Positions 1 through 12,567 of a DNA stretch of 64,000 bases are shown here, piece after piece. Made by a program: the position numbers and the translations under genes. Position 1 is the first letter of the stretch; the number at the start of each line of letters is the position of its first letter. Source of the stretch: Tanypteryx hageni (Eukaryota; Arthropoda; Insecta; Odonata; Petaluridae); contig CM054120.1 in NCBI GenBank assembly GCA_028673005.1, forward strand, positions 59,332,057 through 59,396,056, in the 5' to 3' direction. Below the pieces are notes generated by a model. It ran no database searches, was not told where the DNA came from, and worked only from the letters and a program-made list of their open reading frames with translations.

Positions 1-304
1 TGATTCTGCAATTTTAATTTTTATTACATCCATCTTATGTGTTAATTTCTGTTTTTATATATATTTTGATATGTATAGGTATTTTGTTATATATATATTT
101 TTTGAAATATTGTTTTGGGTGAATCCAATGTAAAGGCCAATGTGCTGTTTTTGGACCAAAATAAATAAATAAATAAAAGGATTAGAAGCAACAGTTAAGT
201 CAACAGTTTTCTTCTGGAATTTTTGACTTAATGGTAAACACAAGTAAAATACAGACAGTTGACATTACAAAGCTACTACAAATTCTATATCCCGCAAGAG
301 GCGT
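1..304. other. AT-rich intergenic sequence
   Basis: I see no gene, RNA or transposon signature here. The sequence is AT-rich with a short TAAA-type run (about 160-178). Open frames on either strand are short and of low complexity. Confidence 0.6.
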
Positions 305-470
305 AACTACAGTTTTGAGACACAAAGACAAATGATTAAAATGATTTAACAAAATTAAATAAAAAGAAATATCCTATAATGTTTTATTTAACATTGTAAA
401 TACGTAATAAAAAATACACTACATTGGAATTGCACATTTAATTACATTGCGCATACACAATACAAAACAA

Positions 471-1315
471 TCTTTATATATAAATACTCAATGTCTCTCC
501 TTCTGCCTGTCCGTCTGTCTGTCTGTCGGTCCGTCTGTCTGTCCATCCGTCCCCCCTTTTATCTCTTGAACAGTTTGTCAGAGACAAATGCTGTAAACGC
601 CATTTTGTTTCTGCCAACTAGGAGACCCAGGGAAAACTATTTTCGACTCCGGGAGACGATTGTATTTTTCCATATGTTCACACAGAAGTTTCGATTTTTC
701 AAGGTACAAGGTTTATATCTTTAATTCATTCATATTAGTAAATATGGACCGAATTTCTCCACTTATCCTTATTCGACGATAAAACTATAAAATATCTTAT
801 TCTTGCAATGATTACATGTTACACAGGAGAATTTGTCAGAAACAAGGATTTCTTTTTGAAATTTTATGGCTTTTTGATACTCTTTCCGGTGGTTGCCAAG
901 GCGACACGCATTGTTGCCTCCGATTGAATTAGCATTTATTTAGCCTTAAAATAGACGAAAGAATTGCGTTATTCGCTTCGCGCTGTTTATGAAGCATCGA
1001 AATTATAGTTGTAAGTAATGTCAAACTTAATATATTTCAAATTAATAATAAAGATTATTTTTATTCAGTAGACTTGCGTGTGGGCTGTGGGCATTTTTAG
1101 CAATTGTCGAAAAGAAAAAATCTTCTTTATTAATTTCAATACTGGAATGTTACCTTTTCGTATGGGAGAGACAATTAAAGTTGCAGATATAAATTATAAA
1201 AATAAACATTACATTCAAAATATCAGTTGTCTAATTTTATAAGGAGAAATTGGCTATTAATACTTTTAAACATCCTAATTTCTAAATTCGCAAAATATTT
1301 TGCGGGTGCCACTAG
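471..1315 (+). mobile_element. Non-autonomous Helitron, copy A1
   Basis: The 5' end is A|TCTTTATATATAAATACTC at 471. The 3' end is CTAG|T (CTAG at 1312-1315), preceded by the perfect 14-nt palindrome GCAAAATATTTTGC (about 1290-1303), which gives the short subterminal hairpin of Helitrons. Insertion between A and T without target duplication fits the superfamily. Just inside the 5' end is a CTGT/CCGT-rich microsatellite (about 500-560). There is no Rep/helicase coding sequence in 845 bp, so it depends on an autonomous relative. A second copy with the same ends lies at 25678-26915, and related pieces lie on the minus strand at 4300-4806, 16376-17686 and 25195-25470. Confidence 0.8.
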
Positions 1316-1489
1316 TTTCTTCAATTAAAAACATCAATAAAGTAAAAGAATTTAAATTTACATTTTTTATATTAAAAACAGAAATTATATTTTTACATTA
1401 TACTAAAAAATTAAAAATAATTTTATTTATATTGTAGGTATTACATACAATTTAAATCACCCTTATCGATTTCATCCTAGCAAATTTGT

Positions 1490-2207
1490 TAATTACTATA
1501 TCCCAATTTGATATATTTTCTTAAAATCTGAGATATCTATGGACAAAATTGCTAGATTTTTTAATCATTTTGTCGCCATACAACTACGCAGGTAATTTTT
1601 AATCAACTTTATCTTCGAAAAACCTCTTTCCATGGATGTTACTGAAATTGGGTGAGTCAAATAAATCATATGTGCTGTGCAAACGTTGCAATAATCAGAT
1701 GCTAGTTCCATTTAATAATCAGAAGTTCCAAATATTCCTTAACATCCTTGCACTCGTTTAATATAATCCTCATAAATGAATTTCTTGTTAGTGTTATTAA
1801 TTCGTCTTGCAAACTTCGAGTGAAAGCTTTTTTATATTTATCGTGAAATATTTTTGAGTTAACAAATTTCAGATGCGCTTAATATTAAAAGCTTCTCTGG
1901 TTCGAGAAGACTGATGAAATGTCTTAGTTTTATTGTTTTCTTGAATCGCATACCTGTTTGTGATGTCACCAAATCAAAAGTTTTACAAAAAATATTCATT
2001 TTAAATTTTCTGCTTCACTTCTAATGAGTTTTTCCTAATCGACGAAATTCCTTTGAATTTGAATTCGTTTTGTTTTTAACTCGATTAGTATACCATATTG
2101 TATAGCCGTTTCAGTTGCATCATTTCTAAATCCAACAAAATCATTTTTTAGAGACAAAAGTGTTTCGGAGCATTTTTACGTTCACCCGAACTTACAATCC
2201 GCCTCTG
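1490..2207 (-). pseudogene. Decayed hAT transposase C-terminal region (ZMYM1-like), C1 copy
   Basis: Minus-strand translation gives pieces of a hAT transposase of the kind annotated as zinc finger MYM-type protein 1-like. The equivalent of the C3 dimerisation segment (SVASMERGFSKMKLIKNY at 55052-55381) is present here between about 1510 and 1840, broken by indels and stops. Upstream on the same strand, a piece reading roughly DFVGFRNDATETAIQYGI lies around 2080-2160. The element probably ends at the AATCCGCCTCTG at 2196-2207, a degraded hAT-type terminus (CCGCCCCTG in C3). No intact frame remains. Confidence 0.7.
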
Positions 2208-2884
2208 TTAATGTACTTGCACTGCGCACTTTTTTAGTGTGAGACACTGGCGCACATTTTTGAGGCCCTCTTGAAACGGATAAAAAGAGAACAAATGTTT
2301 AAACTTGATTTTGAAACGTTTCAAGTTAGATTTGAATTTTCACGATAAGAAAATTAACCTTCATACTTTTCTCCGTATTAAGTTCCAAATCGCATACAAT
2401 CTATCGACAACTCAAATGTATTTGAAAGTTTCAAGGAAAAAAGGCTTGCAAGTCAAGAAATTGATTAATAATAGTAATAAATTATAAGCTCTGGCGTCGC
2501 ACACAGGACTCTTCGTTTTTTTTCATTCCATTTTTAACTGAATCCAGTTTTTACCCCAAATTTCATTCTGCTATCTAGCCAGGAAGATTGTTAGTTACTG
2601 TATTATTGAAAACCCATCGTAAGACTGGTAATTCTAATGAAACCTTACATCTTAAGTAATCGTAACTCATTATTATGGATAATCAGTAATTTAGGTTATT
2701 TTGCTAGTGTGCATGCGTTTTGAAATTCAAAGGGGAAATTAGAAATGAATAATAACAGCTGTAATTATTCATTAAGGGCCGGTATAAAATTTTACAAAAT
2801 AGAGATTCGGGAGAATATCTTTCTCATTCTTGTTTTCTCCAATGATGAGCCCCTTGTCAAAAATGAAGTAATAATAATAAATAA

Positions 2885-3000
2885 ATAATAATATTCCCTC
2901 CACCACGCCGTCCCTCTCTCCCTCCTTTCTTCTCTCTTTCCTTTTCCCTCTGTCTCCCTCCCTCTTCTGCCTTTTTTCTCCCACCTTCCAGTCTCTCATA
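2885..3000. repeat. Pyrimidine-rich tract
   Basis: The plus strand is almost all C and T (CCCTC, CTCTTTC and similar words). It corresponds to the left part of the longer tracts at 28590-28860 in C2 and 56525-56800 in C3. Apparent reading frames across it are compositional artefacts. Confidence 0.8.
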
Positions 3001-3008
3001 GCTCAATA

Positions 3009-3970
3009 GCCGAGCAGGAACTGAGGGGCATAGGGGGCATTGCTTACCTTACCCAGCAAGAATGGCCGGACGGTCCAAATACATATTTTTGTTATTTAAA
3101 TGGTGTTACTGTACTTTTTCAAACAAAACATGTCTAAAACATCCTATATGTTATTGCGTTTTCGTGATAAAAAAGGGTGGCCATTAAGGAATGTGCCCAT
3201 GGGTGGCCAAAAAGAGTCTTGCACACGGGCAGTCGTGACGCATGCCAAAACCGGGGCGCAGTGGAGCAGTTGCGCCAGGTAACCGAGATAACAGTGGTAA
3301 CACGCAGGCCTCAAGGTGTCTGTATGGTGGAGGAAGTGACCTGCGAAAATCTTGGTCATACCTTGGGAGGCATTATACTGTTAAAGGAAGGAGGTTCGAC
3401 GAAAGACGATATGTGGTTCGCTTGCCGTCTTTCAACAGCTCATGTCGTAGTTAATCAACGCTGCCCTGAATCATACGTATATATGTGATTGAAAATTCTT
3501 TTGCTATCGGTCGTTGTCGGTGATCATTTCGGCCAATTTTAAAGGGTGAATAACTAAGAAAGGGATAAATGTACGCAATGCTTTACTATGTAGTTTCCAT
3601 ATTCGCCCTTCCTTGTGTGTAATGTTAAAATTTTCAGGTTATTATTGCATCCGTTTTCAAATAAAAATTTAACTATTAAAACATTCATCGTTACAATGCA
3701 ACGCAATTTACCGGTGTGGATATTTTTAAAGATCAATTGCCATGATCATAGCATTTTTAATCATATATTACACTATTCATGAGTATGCACTTATTTTACC
3801 ATTTTGGTGTCATCTGCTCCTTAGACCACCGTGACCAAGATAACTGAATATCGCTTGAGTGTCCTCCCCAGGAACTGATTTATTCAATGCTTCCCTTTTT
3901 TATAACGAGCGGAATTACCCGTTGAATGTCAACGGGACTTTGTAGTGCGATTAAAATATAATTTCTGAGG
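3009..3970. other. Intergenic stretch with a GC-richer island (3170-3460)
   Basis: The GC-richer part at 3170-3460 is open in several frames at once on both strands, so no frame is favoured. I recognise no protein family, RNA or transposon end. The remainder is ordinary AT-rich sequence. Confidence 0.5.
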
Positions 3971-3982
3971 TGTGTGTAAAAA

Positions 3983-3984
3983 CC

Positions 3985-4031
<47 letters not shown>

Positions 4032-4045
4032 CATCATCATCATGC
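3983..4045. repeat. TA microsatellite followed by TCA repeats
   Basis: There is a run of TA dinucleotides (about 3985-4024) followed by four ATC/TCA triplets. Confidence 0.95.
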
Positions 4046-4299
4046 TTAGTAAATGAAATTGACCTTGAAAAATCGAAAATCCCGCGTAAATTTATGGGGA
4101 AATATAATTTTTTATATATACTAACTGTAATTGTTTGATTAATAATAAATTACTGACAATCATTTGAATTCTCTCAGAAAATGAAGAGCTGGAAATTTAT
4201 TACATTCTGGCATCAATAACTTTATTTGCCACTCTTTGGCTCCGTTATTCTTCCTCCTCGTATGTTTACTGAAGAATAATATTATTCATTTATTAAAGT

Positions 4300-4806
4300 G
4301 GCAATCTATTAAGTTTGTCATTGCGCAAAGCGAAAAACACAATTCTTTCGTATACTTGAAGGCTTAATAGAGTGATTGAATCGGAGGCAACAATGCGGGT
4401 CGCCTTGGCAGCATCCGGAAAGAGTACGAAAAAGCCATTAAATGTCGAAAATGTATGCGTATTTCTGACAAATTCTTCAGTGTAACATCCAACCATTGCA
4501 GGATAAGATATTTTATAGTTGTAGCCGTCGAATAAAAGAAAAATGAGGAAAATCGGTCCTTATTTGCATATTTGAATGAATGAAGGAAATAAACCTTACA
4601 TCTTGAAAAATCGAAAATCCAGTGGGAAAATATGATTGTCTTCCGGAGTCGGATCCGGGATTTTTCCGGGATGTTTGATTTTTCTAGAGACCACCTCATG
4701 GGGGTTTAACGATTCTGAAAGTTTCAGCTCTTAATTCCATTGGCAAAATGCCCAAAAATACCGGTAGAGACAGAAAAACGGACACTTGAGTATTATTATA
4801 TATTGA
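4300..4806 (-). mobile_element. Truncated Helitron copy A4
   Basis: The reverse complement of 4310-4806 matches the inner part of copies A1 and A2. Shared words include GAGTACGAAAAAGCCAT and GAGACCACCTCATGGGGG (shared with 17576-17597). The 5' terminus is TCAATATATAATAATACTC, with the TC at 4805-4806 on the minus strand and a T following on the plus strand, as expected for A|TC insertion. I find no CTAG 3' end, so the distal part is missing. A small related piece (CCTTGAAAAATCGAAAATC) lies at about 4062-4110. Confidence 0.65.
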
Positions 4807-4944
4807 TTTCTTTATGAGAGTGTGCTAAAGAAAATTACAGAAATTGACGCTTTATTCGTAAATCTGTCGACGTACTCGTGTGTTATAGAAAGATAGCATT
4901 AATATTTCCTTCAAGTTATGTCTATAAGCCACTCCTCCAGACTG

Positions 4945-5226
4945 CTTACCTCACCGTAAATATTCCTGAGCTGCATGCGGCTCTTTAAGAACTTGCGTAC
5001 TGCTCTCGAAAGCCACTCTTCCTGTTAAAACACCTTAAAGATCCCCGAACGAAATTGGCATTGTAAATTATTTAAATGGAAATTGTAGGTAATAAAAGCT
5101 GTGGACGTATTATTAGAAGAAACATTTGTTTTACAGAAATAATCGCATGGTAAGGGGGAGTGGGGGAGGGGGCATCGCATAATTTGAAAAAGTGGCTCTT
5201 CTTGTGAAAAAGGTTGCTGATCCCTG
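4945..5226. mobile_element. hAT 3'-end fragment
   Basis: The segment ends in GGTTGCTGATCCCTG at 5212-5226, whose complement, CAGGGATCAGCAACC, is a typical hAT terminus. The inner part at about 4945-5130 recurs at 32755-32945 (for example GAGCTGCATGCGGCTCTTTA). No partner terminus or target duplication was found, so this is a truncated copy. Confidence 0.6.
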
Positions 5227-5935
5227 TAATAGGCAAATAAATGATTCACGTACTTCTTTGTTTCCTGGCTTGGCATCGCATCGCTGACGCGTCTTCCTAC
5301 ACACCGATTTCAAGAACAACCCTCAGAGCTTCTCCTTCCATTATCCTACCCACCCCTACCGTAACCTTTACTTGAGGCACACCCGCTGTGTTCCTCGTGA
5401 TTTTGGTGTTTTCAATCAACCTTTTCCTTCAATCTTAAATCGCAAAAACCTCCCAGAACAAAGAACGCGACAAATTGTACTTATTTCAACGCCTATTGCC
5501 GATTATTTTTCCCTTTAGCATTTGCAGATTCATCATTTAATTACGATTGTGTTATGCCTCAATCGATTCATTTATCAGTTTTGATAAAAATTCGAAGTTA
5601 AACCGCGCGTAACGCTGGTAACCGCGAAGCTGACTACAGTTGACAAGGTCAAATTTAGGATTTCTTTCCTTAGCGACCTCTTATGGTCGGTGGGAGGTAC
5701 TAATCATATTCTTTGTCAAGTCGCAGGTGTGACCGTTGGTGCTTAGGAATGCTTAGGAATCAGAAGTCTGTTGCGAGTATTAATGTTATAGGTATGTCGA
5801 CAGCCGTATTTAAATATTTTTAGTTTGTATTTGCTTGGTTAAATTCTCGCAAGATTTAATGCAAACATTTATTGCTATTTTTGGCTAGTAAGAATGCCAT
5901 AATATTTCCCAATATTTCTCCTTTGACCTTATCAG
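5227..5935. other. Unclassified stretch upstream of a candidate exon
   Basis: I see no transposon signature. A donor-like G|GTATGT occurs near 5791-5797 after a GC-moderate stretch (5600-5790), which could be a 5' untranslated exon. All frames there contain stops, so this is only a suggestion. Confidence 0.35.
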
Positions 5936-6069
5936 TTGTGTAAACTTCATTGTGGCCGTGATACAGCTGTTCTGTGATGAAGTCCATGTTCGGGGTGGTC
6001 AGCTTAAGAGAAGTATTTCTAGTACCCTAGAGAGAGATATCCTGCCACTGAAGGACTTTTTCTGTAAAG
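5936..6069 (+). CDS. Candidate internal exon of an unidentified host gene
   Basis: The segment is bounded by a polypyrimidine acceptor (CTTTGACCTTATCAG, AG at 5934-5935) and a donor (AAAG|GTAGGA, GT at 6070-6071). One frame is open throughout: one base, 44 codons, then one base. It includes VAVIQLFCDEVHVRGGQLKR and a following acidic and hydrophobic stretch ending DILPLKDFFCK. Composition is more protein-like than the surrounding AT-rich DNA. I do not recognise the family. Joining it directly to the candidate exon at 7124 gives a stop after nine codons, so the two need not be adjacent exons of one transcript. The alternative is a chance open stretch. Confidence 0.3.
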
Positions 6070-7123
6070 GTAGGAAAACTGAAATTACTTCTCTTTTCAA
6101 TGTTAATTGGGTAACCTGTAATTCGTGGAAGCCCATCTGATGGAAGCAGTTGCAATTTAGTATTGAATATGGGAGTGGATGTCCTTAAAAGATCTCGTAT
6201 TGTGCTTTCTTACTTTACACTGTGTTAAGTAAAAATCGTCCTTATTGCCATCTCTCTTATTTCTCAAGACTGAAATTTTTATGATGGACGTAAATACTTT
6301 TTGTATGGCATTATTTTATGAGTTCTTATGGTGTGACATCATCTGCTTATTAGGCAGCAAGGAAACCAACATGGTTAATATTTAGCCTCCCTTATGTGGA
6401 ATTTGATTATTTGTGATTAATATTCAAATGAACACATTTTATCTTTCCATCAATCATATCGACCGTAATATCTCAATAAATATGAAAGATAGGGTACCAA
6501 AATGTTCAGGGTAAGCTTTTATTACCTTGTGCTCAACATGTTAATGTCTTTGTTTAGTTATCATAAGCTTGCAGTGGTTATGTTTAAGTATAATATTGAA
6601 TAAATAAGTTATTTATATTATATAAAAATGTTTTTCATAATTTTAAAGAAAAAACTCTGTGATTCTTCTCTCCCTTATCAAATTTGTTTACATTTAAAAA
6701 AACCTGTGGAAGCTGGGTATTATAGTTTCATTAAACATTTTGAGTAATATTTTAAAACAATTATTTTTATTTGCCTTATCTTAAAAGAGATATTTTCCCT
6801 TGATTTTGTCATAGAAACAGATTTGAAATGTTCCCCATTTTCTTATGTTTAGTATGTTGATATGAAATTTTGTAATCAATAAATATTCAAGTGTATTTTT
6901 TTTTAATTATTATGGTTTACTTGAGCAACATAGAATGATGCTTTGATAAAAATACTCCATATATTCATTTAAAATCTTCAAATTAAAGAGTAACATGACC
7001 TTTAATTCTCAAAAAAGATAGAATGATTTCACATTAGGAAAGTAAGAGTATAACAAGGTGCTTTAATATCTGCATGGCATTCTTTGGTGTAAGATTTCTG
7101 ATTTGATTCTGTTGTTGTTTCAG
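6070..7123. other. AT-rich, possibly intronic sequence
   Basis: No repeat family from this window and no coding signal is seen. It separates two splice-bounded segments and could be an intron. Confidence 0.4.
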
Positions 7124-7233
7124 AAGCGTGGCTCCAGAAGATTGTTACCTGACCATTCTGGGCATGCAGTCTACCGCTCAGCTGACACCCTGGATCTTCC
7201 TGTTCTCTTTTTCAAAACCTAAAAAGAATAGTG
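7124..7233 (+). CDS. Candidate exon of an unidentified host gene
   Basis: The acceptor is strong (GATTCTGTTGTTGTTTCAG, AG at 7122-7123) and the donor is canonical (AATAGTG|GTAAGT, GT at 7234-7235). The 110 bp are clearly GC-richer than the flanks. Of the three frames, one (starting at the second base) is open to the donor and reads SVAPEDCYLTILGMQSTAQL followed by a hydrophobic stretch. A second frame is open for about 32 codons before a stop near the end. I cannot choose the frame from this sequence, and it could be untranslated. The family is not recognised. Confidence 0.35.
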
Positions 7234-9538
7234 GTAAGTATAATCACTTTGTGTTACAAATGAGAAGGAATGAGCTTTCCACTTTACATGCAGTATTTAT
7301 CAGGTTTATCATTGTATTTAATATTCCTGTTTGTATTCCAAGGTGTCAAGTGACATTCCATAGTGTCCATTTGATTTATTTATTAATGCAGAGGCAATAG
7401 TTTTTGGAATGTAAAATATTTTACCATATTTTTCTAAAACAGATTTTTGAATGTTCAGGCAAAAGTTGATGTTTGGAAGAAGGAATTTTACCTAAAAAGT
7501 TAATAACAATTTTTAGAATTTTGATCACCTGGTGAAATAAATAGCATAAACATTTATGCTATATTAATAGAAGATAGGCAAAGTATTGGTAAATGCAGCT
7601 AGTAATACATTCACTCTCTGAAATGCAACATGTTATTTTGGTATTTTTGATGAAAGACATTTGCCAACAATCAATTGCAATATAATATGATGATCATTAA
7701 TATGCAAGTGTGCATTATAAAATAGGATATTAGATTTGGGTGATGTTGAAAGAAATAGTTTAGTGAGACTGTGTCTATTAGAGCATTTATACATTTATTT
7801 CATCTTGCATTGTTTTCTTTAAGAAAAGTTTGTTGCAAAATTAGATTTTGTAAGATGCTGGTTTTGAGATAGGTTACCGCAGTTATCATGAATAATGGTA
7901 CTGAATAATATATTCACACCATAGAAATTGCTCAATTCTCTACTCTATGCAATGATGACTTAGGCTATTATCAAATAAAACATTGAATAGAAAATATTAG
8001 AATAATTATTTCGAATCTTAAATGTGTATAAACTGTTAGTAGTTCATCTATATATGCATATGCAGTATACTCGAGCTACAAACTAATGACGTATACACTA
8101 CTCCCCCGATATCAGCGAGGAATGTGTTCTGCAATGTCACAGATACTGTGTCTTATGTTTAAATTATATCTTAGGATACGGTCACCATACAAAAGAAGTA
8201 ATTTCAACAAATGTTTTGTGCTATTTAGGCTTATTTTTACTGGTAATAGTACTAGATAATATCACCTATATTAATTTGAAGAATATTTCATCAGTTACAT
8301 TCATTCCGGTTTGTCTCAAGTAAGGTAGGGGATCCTCGTACAGTAATTAATGAAGAATAATTGAATTTGTTCATTTTTTACGAATGAAATCATATTACAT
8401 TGAGTAAATTACTATTAGCATTATATTTTACAAGGGACAAAAGAAATAATAGCCTCTGCTTTATATTTACCTTTCCTTTAAGAACTACGAACTGTTACCT
8501 ACGTTCGTAGTTCTAAAAGCAAAACTAAAATATTAAATACTATATTATATACATACTGTAAAAGAATATGACCCCGATACTATAAGTATATACAGATTAC
8601 TGCTTATCTGAGAGGTACTGCTATCAAAAGTAAAATGGTTTCCTAATACATATTTATTGCCAAGTCACAGCATATGTAGTGAATAGCGTGGGACATTTGA
8701 ATAAAAGTCGGACATTGCAAAATTATGAAATTCTTGAATTTATAAAAATTAAGCTCTTACAGTCAAAGTGAATATGATTTCGAAGATTTAGACAAATTTG
8801 TAGTAATTTTCTTACTACTAAAAGCAACTTTACTCCTTCTAATGTCTAAAATAATGATAGTGAAATTGAACAGCCAATCGAAATAAAATGGTAAACTAAA
8901 CGTAATAATAATGATTATAATTGGAAAAGTCAAAATAATTTTGACAATTTTTATTTTATAATTTATTGTGTACAAAGCATGCAGTGTACATGTGTTCCAC
9001 AGGTAGGCAGTGGCCCCGTTGGAGTGAGGGAACTCCCTGCCAGACTCGCTGCCCATTCCTCGCATACATTCTCTTACCGAACAGAGTATTTTGCTGATTC
9101 ACGACAAATTAAACTTATTCAAGCCTGAAAAATGAAATCAATCTGTTCAAAAACAATTATTTAATGGGCTTTTTTCTTTCTGTGAATTTTGGTAGGGCCA
9201 TGGCTCCATGGATCTATACCAGCGGACACCACTGGTTATTAAGGCCAAAATATTAAGTATGTTACAGAAACATTCATTCGCCCTTGGAGCAATTTCATTT
9301 CACTGGGAATTTAATATGGTATTTTGTTTATAAACATTAGTCTATAATTAAATGTTAGGTAAATCAATTTATATAACATTTTTGGCAAAAAATACTGTTA
9401 ACTTTCTTTGTCCCTTTTGCTGAATATATTTTGTTTGATTGACTTTATATATGAACAGACTTTTAATAAATTAGTACTTGTCTCCTTCATTTTCCATGTA
9501 AGCAGAAAATTTCAAACTAACCTCAGATTGCCAGGTTA
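7234..9538. other. AT-rich stretch without recognisable genes
   Basis: Apart from the hairpin at 8477-8518, I see nothing that can be supported. A slightly GC-richer patch at 8990-9065 gives a 100-residue minus-strand frame, but its inner part is low-complexity and hydrophobic, so I do not call it. Confidence 0.5.
8477..8518. other. Perfect 12-bp inverted repeat hairpin
   Basis: AGAACTACGAAC (8481-8492) and GTTCGTAGTTCT (8503-8514) are exact reverse complements around a 10-nt loop. Three more pairs extend the stem beyond one A/A mismatch. It is too short for a typical pre-miRNA. It may be a foldback remnant or a transcript structure. Confidence 0.8.
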
Positions 9539-10749
<1,211 letters not shown>

Positions 10750-10915
10750 CCCATAGCTTCCAGACAAATCTCTATACTTCCACACCCAGATGCATATATA
10801 CTGGCTATTGCACAGCAAGGCTCTTCACATCATGGCTCTGCTCTGTCCAACACCATGCACATCCGCTTGCTCTGCTCAACATGGCCCATTCTTGATCTGC
10901 AACAACTGCAATCAC
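10750..10915 (-). ncRNA. Splice-bounded, probably non-coding exon candidate
   Basis: On the minus strand the segment is preceded by a strong acceptor (CATTTTTTCTTTTAG, AG at 10916-10917) and followed by ATGGG|GTAAGG (GT at 10748-10749). All three frames contain stops within 166 bp, so it would be untranslated or a non-coding RNA exon. The plus strand is open across much of the same interval but lacks a donor. Purely a sequence-pattern call. Confidence 0.2.
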
Positions 10916-11364
10916 CTAAAAGAAAAAATGAAAAATTTGAATTCAACACAGAAATACAGAGTAAAAATTATTTTGATTGAATTTTCCAAAAGATTTTCAC
11001 AGAGAATATTATTTCTCATTAGAAATCTTTGGATGACAATTCTTTCAAAATTGTTGTTGAATTTATGGAGATAGTAAATTACAATAAATAACATTTTTTT
11101 CTCTCATTATGAATGTTCAATATTTTTACAATTTAAAAAAGTCCAATTCACATGAAAAATTAATAGATATCTTCAGCTCAGAATATTAAGCGAAAGAAGA
11201 ATATGCAATGCTTTACCCATTGCTGAAATTGAAGCCTTTAGAGTGACAAGGCCTGGATACTGCCCTTTTAGTGGTAAAAATTAACATTATTGTTACCTAT
11301 TTGATATCACTATTTTATCTCCAATTCTTTCATACTTAATAAATAGTATGATGACCAGATTTTC
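10916..11364. other. AT-rich sequence, nothing recognised
   Basis: No supported feature was found. Confidence 0.5.
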
Positions 11365-11625
11365 ATTATATAAAGCAGGAGATACAAATGGAACAAAAGT
11401 CATGGTGGTATCAAAGGAACAAAGAATTTAATGTAATGGTAAATGGCAAAAAATTGGAACAAGTAAGTAGTTTCAAATATCTTGGCAGTATCTTAACACA
11501 GGATGGAAGTAGTACACAGGACATCACAAGTAGGACTGCAATGGCAAAAGCAGCATTTAACGAGAAGGAGCTTCTCACAAAGTCACTAATTCTCTACACC
11601 AGAACATTAACAAGGACCATAATTC
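11365..11625 (+). pseudogene. Non-LTR retrotransposon reverse transcriptase fragment
   Basis: Frames read TKVMVVSK and then, after a shift near 11410, MVNGKKLEQVSSFKYLGSIL followed by TQDGSS and SRTAMAKAAFN. This is the region after the RT catalytic core in non-LTR endonuclease-reverse transcriptases (compare FKYLGS...I...DG...EI..RI.MAK.AF). The homology fades after about 11620, well before the hAT at 11751. Nothing of the endonuclease or catalytic YxDD is present. It looks like an old fragment, perhaps RTE-like, but the clade is uncertain. Confidence 0.75.
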
Positions 11626-11750
11626 TTACGAATCAGTGTCTCTGTCAACAGGACAGGAAAAGAGGCACCTCCAAGTGGAAAATGAAAATGGAAAAACCTG
11701 ACCCAGAATGCAATCACCCAAGGAGACTCCTTATCCTTGTATATCTAAAC

Positions 11751-12567
11751 CAGGGGAGCACAAACTAGGGGGCGTGACAAATTATGCGAGGGGCGCGATT
11801 ATAGCCATGATTTAATTTTAACTATGAAAATTTAGTTCTTTTTTCATATTTTATATATCTTTTTTGTTTACAATGTTATATTTCTGTAATCTTTTGTATT
11901 TATGAGAGTAACATGCTGGGAATCCCCTCTATTCAACGTGACTGTGACTTCGTTTACAGTGCGCGTTATCACACTACACTGCAGTATGTTGTCGAACGAA
12001 GGCCGTCATGTGAATATGTCTATTGAAATGTGCAATGTTTAGTTCTGAACCGGTGGATTTATTCTTTATTGTTTTACAAATAAATTTAATAAAATAATTG
12101 TCAGTAAGAACGCCATGAATCAGAATTGAGAGTGGCGAATTTATCAATTAAGCCGAGACTGGACGAAATTGCCAGTAAGAGACAAGCCCACAGATCCCAT
12201 TGAATTAAATCTATTCATTACAAAATTAAGTGTTATTTTTCTTTTTTTTTGCTTTTCTTATTGTTATTTTAAAATGTGATATATATTTTTGTATTCATAT
12301 TGCTGCATAATTTCATTAATTTAGTGATATTTGATTTTATTCCTTTTAGAATGTTCATTTTGTGTATTTATCTTGAATTATTTTGTTATTTTCAGTTTTA
12401 ATAAAATGTACCATTTTTTGTAACATACTAATTCTCAAAATAATCATCGACGTAAAACCCCTCCCAAATACCAAATCTTGATAAAAATCTTGCCAGCCAT
12501 GGTAGGGGCCCAAGTTTGTATTTTGAACAAAAATTGGGGCGCGGCATGAAAAGTTTGCGCACCCCTG
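11751..12567. mobile_element. Non-autonomous hAT element with exact 8-bp target duplication
   Basis: The left terminus is CAGGGGAGCACAAACT (from 11751). The right terminus is AGTTTGCGCACCCCTG (to 12567), whose complement CAGGGGTGCGCAAACT differs at two positions. The 8-bp direct repeat ATCTAAAC flanks it at 11743-11750 and 12568-12575. Subterminal sequences are GC-rich on both sides (GGGGGCG and GGGGCGCGG) and the middle is AT-rich. No transposase frame is seen, so it was mobilised in trans. TIR type and TSD length are diagnostic of the hAT superfamily. Confidence 0.93.

Larger units (their letters stand above)
305..3008. repeat. Composite repeat copy C1 (hAT relic with nested Helitron)
   Basis: This segment recurs in the window as C2 (from 25514) and C3 (from 54775) in the same orientation. 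The order is: flank shared with C2 (305-470), Helitron (471-1315), hAT transposase relic read on the minus strand (about 1490-2207), then sequence shared with C2 and C3 up to a pyrimidine-rich tract. Relative to C2, C1 lacks about 85 bp near 2595, which C2 has between its GGGAAGATTGTTA and TCAGTTACTG sequences. It is also cut short at about 3008, where C2 continues. The match was made by eye from long shared words, so the edges are approximate. Confidence 0.85.

Noticed and set aside
3144..3488. Overlapping frames on both strands around a GC-richer island
   Set aside because: Four frames are open over the same bases, none with a recognised motif or splice pattern. No single frame can be supported.
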